Shown piece by piece: positions 46,289-59,963 of a DNA stretch of 64,000 nucleotides. The stretch is from Ulva prolifera (Eukaryota > Chlorophyta > Ulvophyceae > Ulvales > Ulvaceae), in the NCBI GenBank assembly GCA_023078555.1, contig CM041201.1:3045713-3109712 (forward strand), given 5' to 3'. The notes under the pieces are model-generated. The model was not told the DNA's origin. It ran no database searches and saw nothing but the letters and a program-made list of their open reading frames with translations. Position 1 is the stretch's first letter. Each line of letters opens with the position of its first letter. The translations under genes were made by a program, and so were the position numbers.

Positions 46289-47417
46289 GAGTCATGAGAC
46301 AGACCCATGACTTCGGATCAGACTGTTCTTGGCGGTCTGGGCAAGCTGCCTACATACATATTACTGGGGAGATGCCGCGCACCATATATATATTCATGTG
46401 GATAGCACTGTGACCCTCTGTTGCAACAGCGCGGCAGCTCTAAAGTGCCACTGCAGTCGTGATGCAGCCATGCATGTCACCTTCACACAGGGATGACTCC
46501 TTTTTTTTGGGCTGGATGTCCGATCGGGGATGAATTCGTGTTGTTGGCCGTGCGGCTGCACCTGTGATCACATGATGAGCGATCTCAGACTCGGACGTTC
46601 TGAGACCGCCGTGGTGCAGAATTCGAAAGTTTGGGACGCGCATGCATAGAAGAAGCCATCTCGCAGCGCGTCGGCAGGACACTGACATGCATGCGGCAGA
46701 CTTCAGAGTGTGACACGCACAACGTCGGCTGCACTGACCATCCAGATCTTTCACTGTATCGGGTGCAAGGGACCCGCCGGTCGTCAATGCGTGTGTTACA
46801 AAGATACAGCCGCGGATGTGCTGCCGCGCCCTGCAGGCGAAAAAAGCAGGGTCCCTAGATTGGCCAATATTGTATCAGTGATATCATGAGATGCAAGGTC
46901 GATGTCGAGAGGCAGATGTGCCGCCGCAGATATGGAGATCGACTGATCACGACCGTGCTTGCATATTGAATGTCAACATGAACGCTAGCCAGGATGATGC
47001 GCTTGTGAAAGCACTTTTGCGACCTTTATGAACGTCACGGACTGTCGACATGCTGCAGTTCGTAACAACTTGCTGACAGGAGACAGATGTTGCGTGGCCT
47101 CGTGCGGTACCGCCAACCTCGTGTTCTCGGCACCAGGTGTTCAAATTGACGGGGCCCAAATTTGCATCGAAACGCAACGCGGCAGCGCCTCGTATTCTCC
47201 CCTCTGATATCAGCACCAACACACATCCTTGTGTCAACCTCTGAATGAATTTCGAGACCTTCTGCAATCATATTGAAGCCTTTCAGCGTTCGAGTGACCA
47301 CGCTGCCGTTGGTCCTTGCAGTTGGCAGCCTGTTTCCTAGCATCTAGATGCACATGTGTTGAGCAGCTGAATGAAGAGTGGCTTCTGATATCTTGTGCAC
47401 TCTGGGGCTGTGTTGGC

Positions 47418-49288
<1,871 letters not shown>

Positions 49289-49866
49289 TGTCGCATAAAG
49301 ACTGCGGGTGTCACCATATGTTTCAGGACGATGCGTTCTCAATAACTTCAGCGACGTCCTTGGAATTGTATTGAAATTCAATCTCCTGTTGCTTGAAGGT
49401 CACAGTGTAAACTTGCAACGGGATATATTTTCAGCATTCAATGCTTGCATGAACCTGTCACGAGGGCTCGATGTGTTCTGAACGCATCAGAGGAGAGGAT
49501 ACATGCTGACACTAAGTCGCCACGCATGCGCGTATACCTTCTTGATGACATCGCACTCCTGGCCATCAGTCCCGTACAATTCGATTCTGTGCACAAACGA
49601 CTATTGCTCTGCCTGCAAGCTATACCGCTTTACAAGAACTGATCATGATCCGCGGCTATTTAGCAGTCGAGTAGCGATCTACAGTAACATTGATACGCGA
49701 CTTTAGCTGATACGTCGGACCAATTCGTTTTGCTGCTAATCGACCGATTTCCGTAAGCGCAGTCATTGACGATGATATCTATCTTCTTGAGCTCCAAGTA
49801 GCTTGTTTCCTGATGCATCTGTTCTGATTGTCTGTAGGCTGTACTTGATCTACCTTTGTCGACGGT
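49289..49866. other. Spacer between two plus-strand genes
   Basis: Holds the CDK 3' UTR with TGTAA at 49406 and presumably the promoter of the flavoenzyme gene. No coding exon seen. Confidence 0.5.
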
Positions 49867-52800
49867 ATGCGCCAACCTGCGTTGTACGATTGCGTGGTTG
49901 TTGGCCTGGGTGGAGCTGGATCTGCAGCTCTATACCATCTAGCAAAAGCAAGGAGAAATATTCTTGGCATTGAAAGTCACGGGGTTGCACACGATCAAGG
50001 GTCATCACATGGAGCTACGAGGATCATCCGCGGAGCATACCACGAAGGTGCGTCCTGCCCTCCTCCCGGTAACAGAGATCATCCGTCGCCAAAACTTTGA
50101 TCGACGTCATTCATTTTGCTTTAAAAACATTCGAAGACGCTACGAGGCATTCCGATTGCCTGTTCCATCACAGCGTGGCCACGACTCAGTGAGCCTCGTT
50201 GCCACTGACAAACAGGACCGTGTTAGCACCGAGCAGCGCTCAGCACGGTCCATCACGTCGCATACAGTGATACAGCGCATGACGAGATGTGTTTCCATCG
50301 CCCAGTCGGGTGATTTCACATTTCCAAACCTCACCTGCACCTTATGACTGAGTGTGAGAATCTCGTTAAAGCATGCTGCAGCATGCTGCTGCATGCCGAT
50401 GCCCTGCAAGCCATATTTCCAAAACAGCGTATGGAAACTTGGGTATGTGATCCGTCCTGCCACTGCTGCTATCTACCAATCTGCGGCTTCACAGCAAACA
50501 AATACTGTCCATTGTGGCTTCCGGTCAACTGGCGTCCCGATCCATGAGGCATCGGTATGCCGTTAAGTTCTACACCACCAGCATGCTATCATCGTGGAAC
50601 CCCATTTCTTACCCTGAATCTCCTACTTGTTCCATGCAATGAGTGTACTGAAACAGCTTTTCTCGGGCCTGGCTGGCATGTGCAGCTATCATGCCAGTAA
50701 CAGCCATGATTTAGCCATCTCTCTAATGACATGTTCAGGCTCTTCCTATGTGCCGCTTCTGCGACGGTCATGGCAGCTATTTCATGAGCTTCAAGACGAA
50801 GTTGGCATCCCCTGCATCCACCGGACCGGATGCCTGGATGTGGGGTCTGCAATCGTGCAGTCAGCCAAGGCTGCTTGTGAAGCGAATGCTGTGGAATACA
50901 CCCTCATGTCTGGTGCAGAGGTATCCAAACTGTTTCCGGGATATGAATTTGGTAAGGAAGAGGTCTGTCTCCCTCCCGCAACTCCATCAGCAATTGAACG
51001 TGTTTACATTTCAGTTGCCTCTGGTTCCACACAGCCAGGCCAGACTAACTGTAGCACTGTCCACACATTGCCGGTTTGTTACACCTTCACAGAGAGCTAT
51101 TAAAATGCTTAAGTAACGAGCCAATCGCCGCATGTGGCGTTCCATGGTTAACTTCCAACTCACACACTGCGCTGGGCCGGTGCCAGTGGTGTGGGTGTGT
51201 GGTGAAACGGAGAATCCACATCTGTCTGTCACCGACCTGCAAGCATTGCGTACTCAATCCTCCGCTGCTGGTATGAACCACCTTGCAATGTTCTCGGGCC
51301 CACACATCTGCGCTTTCAAGGGATCGAGAAAGTGTCATGAACTTGCGGACAACAACTGCACAATCTCGCAACGCTGCACAACACACAACTTGGCTTTGGC
51401 AAGACGCAATTGTTTATCATATAGTTGTCAGCGTGCACATGTCGAGCTCTTGAACGCTGAATGTGCTTTCGAACAAAGAGAGGCTGCTACAGGGCCTGTC
51501 GTGGCAAGCAAGGCCAGAGAGTCTTCACCCGATGTGGACACAAGAGTAATACTGCAACGCAGCCAATAACTCCTCGGCTATAAGTTTGACCACATGACAA
51601 ATGTAAAAGCCCCTGTCTTCAACACGCCAGCTTAAGTCATGCCATATAGCTTTGCCAGTGGTGTGCCCTAGCATTGAAGGCAAGCACTCCTCTTGCACTC
51701 GGCACTGCACAGCCTCTATCGTAGTGCACATGCCCCAAGGCATGCCCTGCAGGTGCTACACTCACCCTTTGGCGGCATTGTCGAGAGCGAGAACTGCATC
51801 ACAGCACACCTGGCAGGCGCCACGACAAGTGGAGCCAGGATCGCACTCAACACGAAAGTTGCAGGGTGGGAGCACGAGCCTGGGAAGGTCCGAGTGCACA
51901 CAGAGTGTGGCCAGACGTTTCAGGCGAAGTCCGCAGTGTTTTCAGCGGGGGCGTGGATGCCTCAGCTCGTCCCAGAGCTGCAGGCCTGCCTGCAGGTAGA
52001 ACGACAGGTGGTGGCCTGGTTCGAGGTGCGTCTCTTCCTGTGTCTTTGTGCACACCCCACCGCTCCCTCATCCATGGCCATCCCTGAAACCAACATCTTG
52101 CAACTTGAATCGCTTTGCTGTCAGCATTGGTGATCCGCTTTCTGGTGTTTGACTGACGCCTGCCAAGCGCCTCCGATAACCCCAGCACCTCATGGTTTTG
52201 CACTCACATGCCCGATAGTGTCACAGGCAGGAGTGGCGGTGACCAGGTTCAGGTGTGACGTGTACAACAGGTGCACAGCCGATGCAAGCCTGTCTGCACA
52301 TTTTGTGGTCATCGGCACCGTTTCACTCGGAGTAGAGCACCCCGCAGCCGAACTTCGCAGCATGCTACTTCAAGCCATCCTGAAATGACATGCAGTCGAT
52401 CATACGTGCGCCACCTGACGAGCTCTGTGTGACACCTCATGACAATAATCTGGCGCCGGCTTGCAGTCACTGATCGGGTAGCAGAACAATGTGCCACTGT
52501 CGGCCGGCGACAGCAGCACCTCTGCATCCTGCTTTGCTTGGCATTTGCGCTGCTCCGTATCCATCATGCAGAACACCAGCATGGTCAAACGATGGCAGGC
52601 TGGTGCACTACATGCATGATGGCATGGCCACATCCACTCACACATTTGAGCTGTGAATGGCCTGCATCGATGCTCACTCCAGCTGGCAGAGATCTCAGTA
52701 CATGCCCTGGTACACACCTATGGGAATCATGGTCACAGTGTGTGTGCCCAGAGTGACGTCCTCCGCATGGGGGCCCTGGTGTGGATCGGATGCCCTCTGT

Positions 52801-53486
52801 TTTGTAAGTGGTCCAGTCAAAGGGAAGCTTGTGCAGCAGCCATGCATGTGCGATGCTGCTATTGCTGTAAGGCAGGTGCAGCAGCAAAGGGGCGGAGTCC
52901 TACCAGCCGTGTGGGTGGGTGCAGTGGTCATGGCGTGGCCTGCCTCTCTGCATGCTTGGTGACTGTAGTGTTCGATGCATGAAGGACAGCCGCACACCTC
53001 CACGGCAGCCACAGACCGCAGCGCAGCACCCGCTTCAACACACCCAAACCCACTTGCAGAAGCATGGCATGCACAGCCACACCTCCCACGGTGAGTACAG
53101 TGTGACGGCACGCCTGCAGGTCGATGAGACCGTGACAAAGCTGCAGCACACGACACATCCGGTGTGGATCATGCGGCACAGGAACGGCGGCGACTACTAC
53201 GGCTTCCCACAGTTTGGGAACCAGCCGGGCCTCAAGGTCGGGCGCATGCACCACCTGCGGGAGCAGACAGACCCGGACGCGGTGCGGCGAGAGGTGAACG
53301 ATGCGGACATCGCGGTGCTGAGGGAAGCGGTGGCTGACTGCTTCCCGTGCGCAGACGGCGCAGTGCTCAAGTCGTCGACGTGCCTGTTCACCAACACGCC
53401 GGACCACCACTTCCTGCTGGATACGCACCCGGCCGCTCCCAACGTGCGCCGCGCTGCACTGCCTCCCCTGCTCTGAGCTCATATCC

Positions 53487-53520
<34 letters not shown>

Positions 53521-54115
53521 TGGAGCACCTGTTGTTGCTTTGGGGTCGTGGGATGTGCTGCTGCCCCCATGCTGCCGATGTTTGGTCCGCTTGCGCAGGT
53601 TGTGTAGGGCAGTGACTGCATGATCGTGGCTCATGGGCGTGGACAACATGAGGTTGTGTCCCATTCATGTTTTAAAAACCAAACAGGCAGAGAAGGACGG
53701 GGGCAGTGCGGTCGGCATGATTTGGGGTGGAGGTGCACACGGAATTACATGTATACATGTATGTAAGTAGCCACGTCTATCGAGGCATTGCGCATTTCGG
53801 AAATCGGGAGCGGTACGTACATGTCTACCGAACGCCTGGAGTGGTAGAGGTCAAGGTTGTGGCTCTGTCGGATCAGGTTCTACGGGTGATGCTATGTGGC
53901 CAAGCATGGAGGACCGACACCGGTTGGTGCCTGTGCAGGTGGTGCTTGTTTCAGCATGCAGTGGCCATGGGTACAAGTTCACGTCCGTCATTGGGGAGAT
54001 TGCAAAGGATCTGGCTTTAACAGGGGACACAGGACACAATATCGAAGGATTCAGACTGAGCAAAGGCCGAGCGGGCATGAGGGATGTCATGGAGAGGCTT
54101 GGGAGTCATGGATGA
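49867..54115 (+). CDS. FAD-dependent sarcosine oxidase-family enzyme (MSOX/pipecolate oxidase type)
   Basis: Model join(49867..50047,50739..50962,51753..52025,53120..53443,53939..54115), 392 residues, close to the usual ~390 of monomeric sarcosine oxidases. Phases are consistent; the 50962 donor (GTCTGT) is the least certain. Exon 1 has the FAD-binding Rossmann motif VVGLGGAGSAALYHLAKA and then SSHGATRIIRGAYHEG. Exon 2 gives SYVPLLRRSWQLFHEL and SKLFPGYEF; exon 3 PFGGIVESENC and AVFSAGAWMPQLVPEL. Exon 4 contains DYYGFPQFGNQPGLKVG and STCLFTNTPDHHFLLDTHP, whose Cys fits the covalently flavinylated Cys of the family. Exon 5 has ACSGHGYKFTSVIGEIAKDL. It should oxidise a secondary or N-methyl amino acid to an imine, releasing H2O2; the substrate (sarcosine, pipecolate or another) is not readable. 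No C-terminal SKL-type peroxisome signal is present. Introns are long; the fourth (53444-53938) contains a 29-base C run. Confidence 0.92.
53489..53517. repeat. Poly(C) run, 29 bases
   Basis: Uninterrupted C run in the last intron of the sarcosine oxidase-family gene, 45 nt past its 5' splice site and on the sense strand. Confidence 0.93.
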
Positions 54116-56285
54116 CGGCGGTGTCAGCATCACCAATGAGCAGAAGCGCTGTAAAGTACACAGGGTGTACTTGGCCATGTCCTTATCGGACGTTGACAGC
54201 TCTGGATACGCAAGACCACGTTTCGAAGAGGTGAAGCACCCAGGTTCCCGGCAGGACAGTCATACGCAACTCACAGCTCGTGTGCTGCGGAAGGTGGTGA
54301 CGCACGAATGGTTCGATGTGCTGTGGCTTTGAATGAGGGTAACGATCGAGATTCCTAAGCCGCATTGCCAGAATCACTATTGTGTACTTTTCTTGTGCTG
54401 TAAGTACACAGGGCACCTTTTTCCATCTCAACTTCGTTCGGTGAAGGCGACGAGATGCACGAGTATCGAATTGTCTAACAATGTAAGAATTCGCATACAT
54501 CGACACTTGACACCGTTATATGACTCCAATGATGAAGGAACACTTGCATGTTGTGTACTGTGCAAACAACAGCACTCGGTGCAACCCGTCAAGTGGCACA
54601 TGCTCCAGTGTGGGCTGCTATGCATTTTTTGGGCACAGTGTCATTCAGAGCTGACCACACCATTTAGACTCGCAGGCACCTGCGTAGCGAAGGCAGGCCC
54701 TATCTCAGAGATCTTGGAGACACTGCCAGCATGACCCAGCCACGGTGGGGGCACACAGCGCACCCATCTGAGCTAGCTCAGGCCTTTCATGGTATGTAAA
54801 ACAGAGATTTGCACCATCACTCGATCTGACCTTGCTTTATGATATGCTTCATCGACCAGCATGGATTGTGAAACACAGGCAGCTGCACTGTATGATGGCC
54901 GTTGCAGGTACAACGCGAGGCTTTCTGAAGAATCAACGCTCAATCATTGACGGGTCTCTCAGCCAACAGCTGCTCATAGGAATTGTTCACTTTCAGTTTC
55001 AGGGGCTAACAACCGTCATCGTGACAAACTCGAGCTCCCGCCGGGCCAGGCCACTCGCCTGTTGAACGCACAAACGATGCCACGATCGGCAACAAATTCA
55101 ACCTTCGATAATTGTTTCGGCCAGCGTTATTGCAAATTTAGTCCGTGCGCGTCCGAAATGGACCCCGACGACTTCAGTCAGAGCACGCAATAAGCTCGCG
55201 CGCCCAATGCACGAAAATGGGTTGTGGAAAAGGCCACCCTTTGCAACTGATACCAGCTACTTTCCGTGGCGCTAATCGGGTCGTCCACTTGAAAACTTAC
55301 CCAGCTTGGCTGTATCTCACTGAAATAGTCAGCGTTGCCACCGACACGACGACACACGATTGGCGGTGAGACGGACCCGCTAGCCATGACACTTGAATGA
55401 GCCCTGGTGATCACATCGGCTGGCCGGTGGACAAACATAGAAGGCTCTTCGAGCAACCGCTCACGCGCTCGGCGTTTGGACCACATGCTGGCGTTTCAGT
55501 CAGAACGCCATGTAGCTACAGATCTGCATCCTGTCCAATGACTTCGACAGCCCGGCTTGACGGGCACATAATCGACAGCTGCAGCTTGGATCGGTAGCGC
55601 TGGTCCTGCCTGACGCATCAACTATCCTGAGCAGCGCGTCCGTGACAGCTGTCACCCAGGTGCACCGGCGATAGGTTCACAATTTGCTTGCAGATGTCAT
55701 GACAGGCTCCCGCCGAAGTACACGCCAGGCCAGTCCGCCGGCTTGGTTACAAGCTGCGAGCATTCGAATTGTAGCGTGTTGGAACCGCTAACGTGATCTG
55801 ACGTCAAATCTCAACCTACGCCGATCCGCGCGCTCCTGGCAGGCGAGCATGGGGGTCATGCATGATCATGCAACACAAGCATCTACGCAGCTCTTGAGCT
55901 GGGTTGCATGCCTCGGAAACAGCGCAAATAATTCTGCATTTGTGCGTGTATATAATTCCACACCATCGATGACGTAGGGCTTCACCGTGGAACGGTGTGG
56001 ACGGCCATTGAAGCATTCGCGACATTGTGAACGAGTGCATACGTATGCGATGCAATATTCTCGCATGCCACGTGTAGCCACGCATGCGATGATCTACAGG
56101 ACAGTATGGGCGTGTATGGGACATCCTTGCTGTCCGGTCAGTAAAACGACTGTCGGTGGCATTACGATTATTGTTTTCTGCATCTTTCATTCCAACGAAT
56201 CGTCGCAAACGTACATCCGAGTGGGTCTGTGGGCAGCAAGCGGTCGCGTCGAACAAGGTCTGCAAGCCTCGGGGCCGGGCACCGG
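54116..56285. other. 2.2-kb spacer, no gene recognised
   Basis: Between the flavoenzyme and ITPK genes, both on the plus strand. It includes TGTAA at 54150-54154, 35 nt past the flavoenzyme stop, and a short dispersed repeat (54166-54219). No convincing exon found. Confidence 0.5.
54166..54219. repeat. Short dispersed repeat, TACTTGGCCA type, copy d
   Basis: About 55 bp similar to 24036-24090: TGTACTTGGCCATGTCC, then ACGTTGACAGCTCTGG. Differences are almost all transitions. Confidence 0.6.
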
Positions 56286-58615
56286 ATGGCGTGCACGACC
56301 AACGGTGACCATCAGGGCGTTATCCGAATTGGCCTTGCACTGCGTACCAAAAAAGTGCGATGCTTGCCCATGCCATTGCAGCACTGTCGCGATGAACCCC
56401 GGAAACAATGGGATTGCACGGTTCACAGCATGGCGCCATTTGAAACTCAAAGAGTGTGGTATCTGTGCAGCTTAGGCGGTATGCCACGCCTGGAATCGTT
56501 GCGCAAGCCGCTTCCAAAGGCATCGAGTTGGTCCCGATCGGCATCAGCGCAGCTGATCGCCCACTGAGGGACCAAGGCCCGTTCCATGCAATCTTGCACA
56601 AATTGCTTCCAGATGATCCGTTCTACGATGAGCTTGAATCTTACTGTTCAGCCAATCCGCACGTTCGCGTGCTCGACGAGTTCAAGCACGTCAATTCCAT
56701 TCGCAATCGCGAAGGCATGCTTCACGCTCTCAAAGAGGGCCTGATTACCTCGAATCCCTGTGATCCCAAGAAATCCAGCATGCGTGATGGCTGTGCCTCT
56801 GAAATTGCTGCCTCCAGTTCACACGGCGCGCCACAGGTGCCAGTCAGCTGCACATACAGCGCACCGAAACAAGTCACCGTCCCGCGCGGCTCCTCATTGG
56901 GCGACATTAGAAAGAGACTCGCCACAGCTGCGATAGTCTTTCCAATTATGTCCAAGCCGCTTCAAGCTGACGGCTCAGATGGCAGCCACTGCATCTCATT
57001 GTTCCTCACGGAACACGCACTCGAGGTACGAGTGGGTCGAAAGCGCCCAGACCACCACATTGTTCGATGGTCGGAGAACCTCACATCTAGGATCCCCGCA
57101 GCTCGGATTATTGCAGCTGTTGACCTGTTTGATGCAGTGCCTTTTTTTACCCGGCAGAGCCCCGGCAGAGCGCTTGCGAAGCAGCTTCGAGGGAAGCAGT
57201 TCCACATGCAGGCCCTGATCAGCCCGGACACCCGGAAAACAGCGGAGCACATCATCCTGCAGCAGTTTGAGGAACACAACGGTGTTCTGTACAAGTGCTA
57301 CGTGCTTGGAGATCTCACAGAGATCCATCTCAGGCCCTCTCTGCATGTGTCGCCCGACTTGATAGCCACCTCAGACTCCTCTGGAGTCCTCATCCTCCCC
57401 AGGTTCTCCACTACCCCTCTCCCTGCATCCGGGGGCCTGGCGTTGGATATCCCTGACGGCATCATTCCGCAAGTGGCCCTGCCAAACTCCCACAGTGCGC
57501 CCCCTCCGCCACGCAACCGTGCCTCTCACAGCCCGGCCTGCATGAGAATGCCTTTCATGTAGCTCTACACGCAAGAGTCATAGCAATCTGCTGTATGGGT
57601 GCCTTGAATGCTCCACGTTGCTGGACCTTCCGGTGCCTGCTGGCACGGGCACGGGCATTGCATACTGTGGTTCGAGCCAGCTGCTGTTGCGCAGTTGTGT
57701 GTGTGACAGTGACTCAGCCTGCGGTGTGCGCGAGAGGAAATCATTTCTGGAGTGCGTGGTGCCTCAGGTGCCACCGGCGACTCTGCCTCAGTCCGTAACA
57801 CACACACGCGCACCCTCCACCACATCTACCCGACCCCCCGGTAGGCCGGCATCTGCAGCTGCCACCCACCGAACGTTCGTTCAGCCAGGCTGCACCGCAC
57901 CGCCACCGCTCTCCGAAGTACAGCCGGAAGCCGCCGTGCAGGTGCAGCAGACCTCACTGCCGTCGAGTCCAGCTCTCGGCCCACCCCCAGCAGCACCCTC
58001 CCGAGCCTCCACAGCCCCACGCCGCGCCGTGACGCTCCCACGCCCCCCCTCCTCGGCAAGGTTTCAGCCGGGTCCGCGGCGGGGTCAGACGGCGAAGACG
58101 CGGCCGTCCCCGGCGGCCACTCAATGCGCGCATCGTGGCCGCAGTTACAGGAGATGGGGCGTCTGCTGGAGGGGCGGCGGCCGCGCAGGGTTATGTCGCG
58201 AACCGGCCGGCCGATGGTGTCCTGGCAGGCCCGCACTGGGGAGGGCAAGGAGGTCCACATGGAGATCCGCGACCCGGGGGAACAGCTGGAGGCGTTCAAG
58301 CGGGAGCGGCGGGAGGGGGGGGGCCGCGGCGGCGATGAGCACACAGACGCCGCGCGGGCACCGTGGGCGATGATGCCCCCAGAGTGGAGCATCCGGCAGC
58401 TCGCGCGGCAGCTGCAGGCGAAGAGTGGGCTGCGGCTGTTCAACCTGGACGTGATATGTCCAGTTGGGCAGGCGGGGAACGCAGATGTGGGGTACCGGGT
58501 GGTGGACATCAACTATTTCCCGGGCTTTGACAAGCTGCCGCAGTTCGAGGCCAAGTTTGTGGACTTCCTGGTGGCGTGCGGGAGGGAGGCCGCGGCCGCG
58601 GCGGCACCGGCGTAG
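56286..58615 (+). CDS. ITPK: Inositol-tetrakisphosphate 1-kinase (ITPK), ATP-grasp
   Basis: Preferred model join(56286..56354,56471..57025,57212..57494,57942..58615), 526 residues. Exon 1 (MACTTNGDHQGVIRIGLALR) runs into LRRYATPGIVAQAASKGIEL, matching the ITPK N-terminal domain. GPFHAILHKL, NREGML, KPLQADGSDGSHCISL and LQQFEEHNGVLYKCYVLGD are ATP-grasp landmarks. The last exon ends LRLFNLDVI and VDINYFPGFDKLPQFEAKF, the C-terminal metal- and substrate-binding part. It would phosphorylate inositol tri/tetrakisphosphates in inositol hexakisphosphate synthesis. Two things stand out. 57026-57211 is open in frame (62 codons) but sits where ITPKs have no insert and is flanked by good splice sites, so I treat it as an intron; unspliced, the protein is 588 residues. 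A Ser/Pro-rich low-complexity linker at the start of the last exon separates the ATP-grasp halves, and a Gly/Arg/Glu-rich stretch follows. Confidence 0.9.
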
Positions 58616-59963
58616 CGTGCGTGGCTCGGACGGAGAGGGCGCACATGCATTGTTGTTGTTTTGGACGGGTCTGCATGCTGAGGCGTGGATCGTCTGTGCG
58701 CAGGGTAACAAGGGCCGAGCTGCCAGCTGCGGGGAGCGCAGGCGCATTAGTTTTGCGCGCTGTTGCGTGGGACGGGTGGGCACATGCTGGCGGGGAGGGG
58801 GAGTCTGCCGCTTTTGATGCGGCCATGGCCGTGATGTGCCTGCTTGTGTGCCTGCTGGATCGTGCATTGAGGCAGCAGGTCGATTTCAGGGGTCTGGCTG
58901 CATTGGAGGTGATGCACATGTGGTCAGGCGCGTTGTTACCTCCTTCAGCTTACAGGCGGCCACAAAGGAGGGCGGGGTGCTGTCCGTGTAGGTCCGCCCT
59001 GAGGGCTGTCACGCCTGGCATGGGTCCAACTCAACCGGGATGAGCGGTGTGACAATCTGGAGCGGAGCTGGGCGGTGCAGCATGAGGCGGATGCTTCCCA
59101 GCCTATGTGCGGTTTTTGTTATATTGACCGAGTCGTCTGAGTCGACTGAGTCGAGACGGCACATGTGAAGTGATGCAGAGAGAGCGGCGGGTGTAGCTCG
59201 GTGGCGTGTGTGACTGTTTTGGAGGGCTGTGAAGTGGTGTAGCCGATGTCCTGGCCTGCGCGTTGTTGTTGTGTACCAGTGGCTAGGTGTGAGTCTGTTT
59301 TCGGGAGATACATGAGGGCTCTGCTCGCACGCCACGGCCCGTGCCTGCATTGCCAGATAGCGCTCCTGCAAAGCAAGTCCTGATCTTTTTTTGCTTATCG
59401 GTGGTTTCGATATTGTTCGCTAGTGCTACACAACACTGAGGCCACAAATGCATGGTGCACACTCTGTTGCATGTGACTGGTACCTCATACAAATCAAATT
59501 GAAAATTATGGTTGAGATACTGCAGAGAGCAACAGTCTATGCAGTACAATGTATCAGGCCTGCCTTTCCGGATTCAGACGTCAATGAAGCTTGCTTTAAG
59601 GTGGAGATGCGGGAGGTGAAAGCTGGCGGACACAGACAGATTCAGGCATGCAATAGGTCGCCACACGCGCATGTATGTCGGGTAATATTCTCGTTACGTC
59701 GAGGCCTCTCCTGCCCTCTGACGCAGTCGACAGGCTCGAGTGGCTTGCGCGTGGCTGTGAGCTAAGCAGTGCTATACGGACATGCCGTGAAGAAACTCCG
59801 TATCGTGGGCGATTCCTGTGAATGCAGGCGTTGCAATCTGATCGAAGTGTCAACATTGCAATTGCATCCGTGCGGCGTCGTAGTACTGGCGACCTGTCCG
59901 GACCGCATACCGCATTCGCACCATCAGGTGCAGCATCTGATTTCGTATATTCGGCCTTGTGAG
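58616..59963. other. Spacer, no gene recognised
   Basis: Between the ITPK and DUF89 genes, both on the plus strand. I see no exon with family similarity. Confidence 0.5.

Larger units (their letters stand above)
44026..47417. other. 3.4-kb region without a recognised gene
   Basis: Between the minus-strand methyltransferase-like gene and the plus-strand CDK gene, so it should include both promoters. It contains retroelement tails (45306, 45390), GT/AC-rich DNA, G-rich tracts near 46 kb and a strong hairpin (46234-46288). A stretch around 44477-44640 is open but unrecognised. Confidence 0.5.

Noticed and set aside
57660-57690. tRNA-like B-box GGTTCGAGCCA
   Set aside because: No matching A-box or cloverleaf around it; it lies in an ITPK intron.
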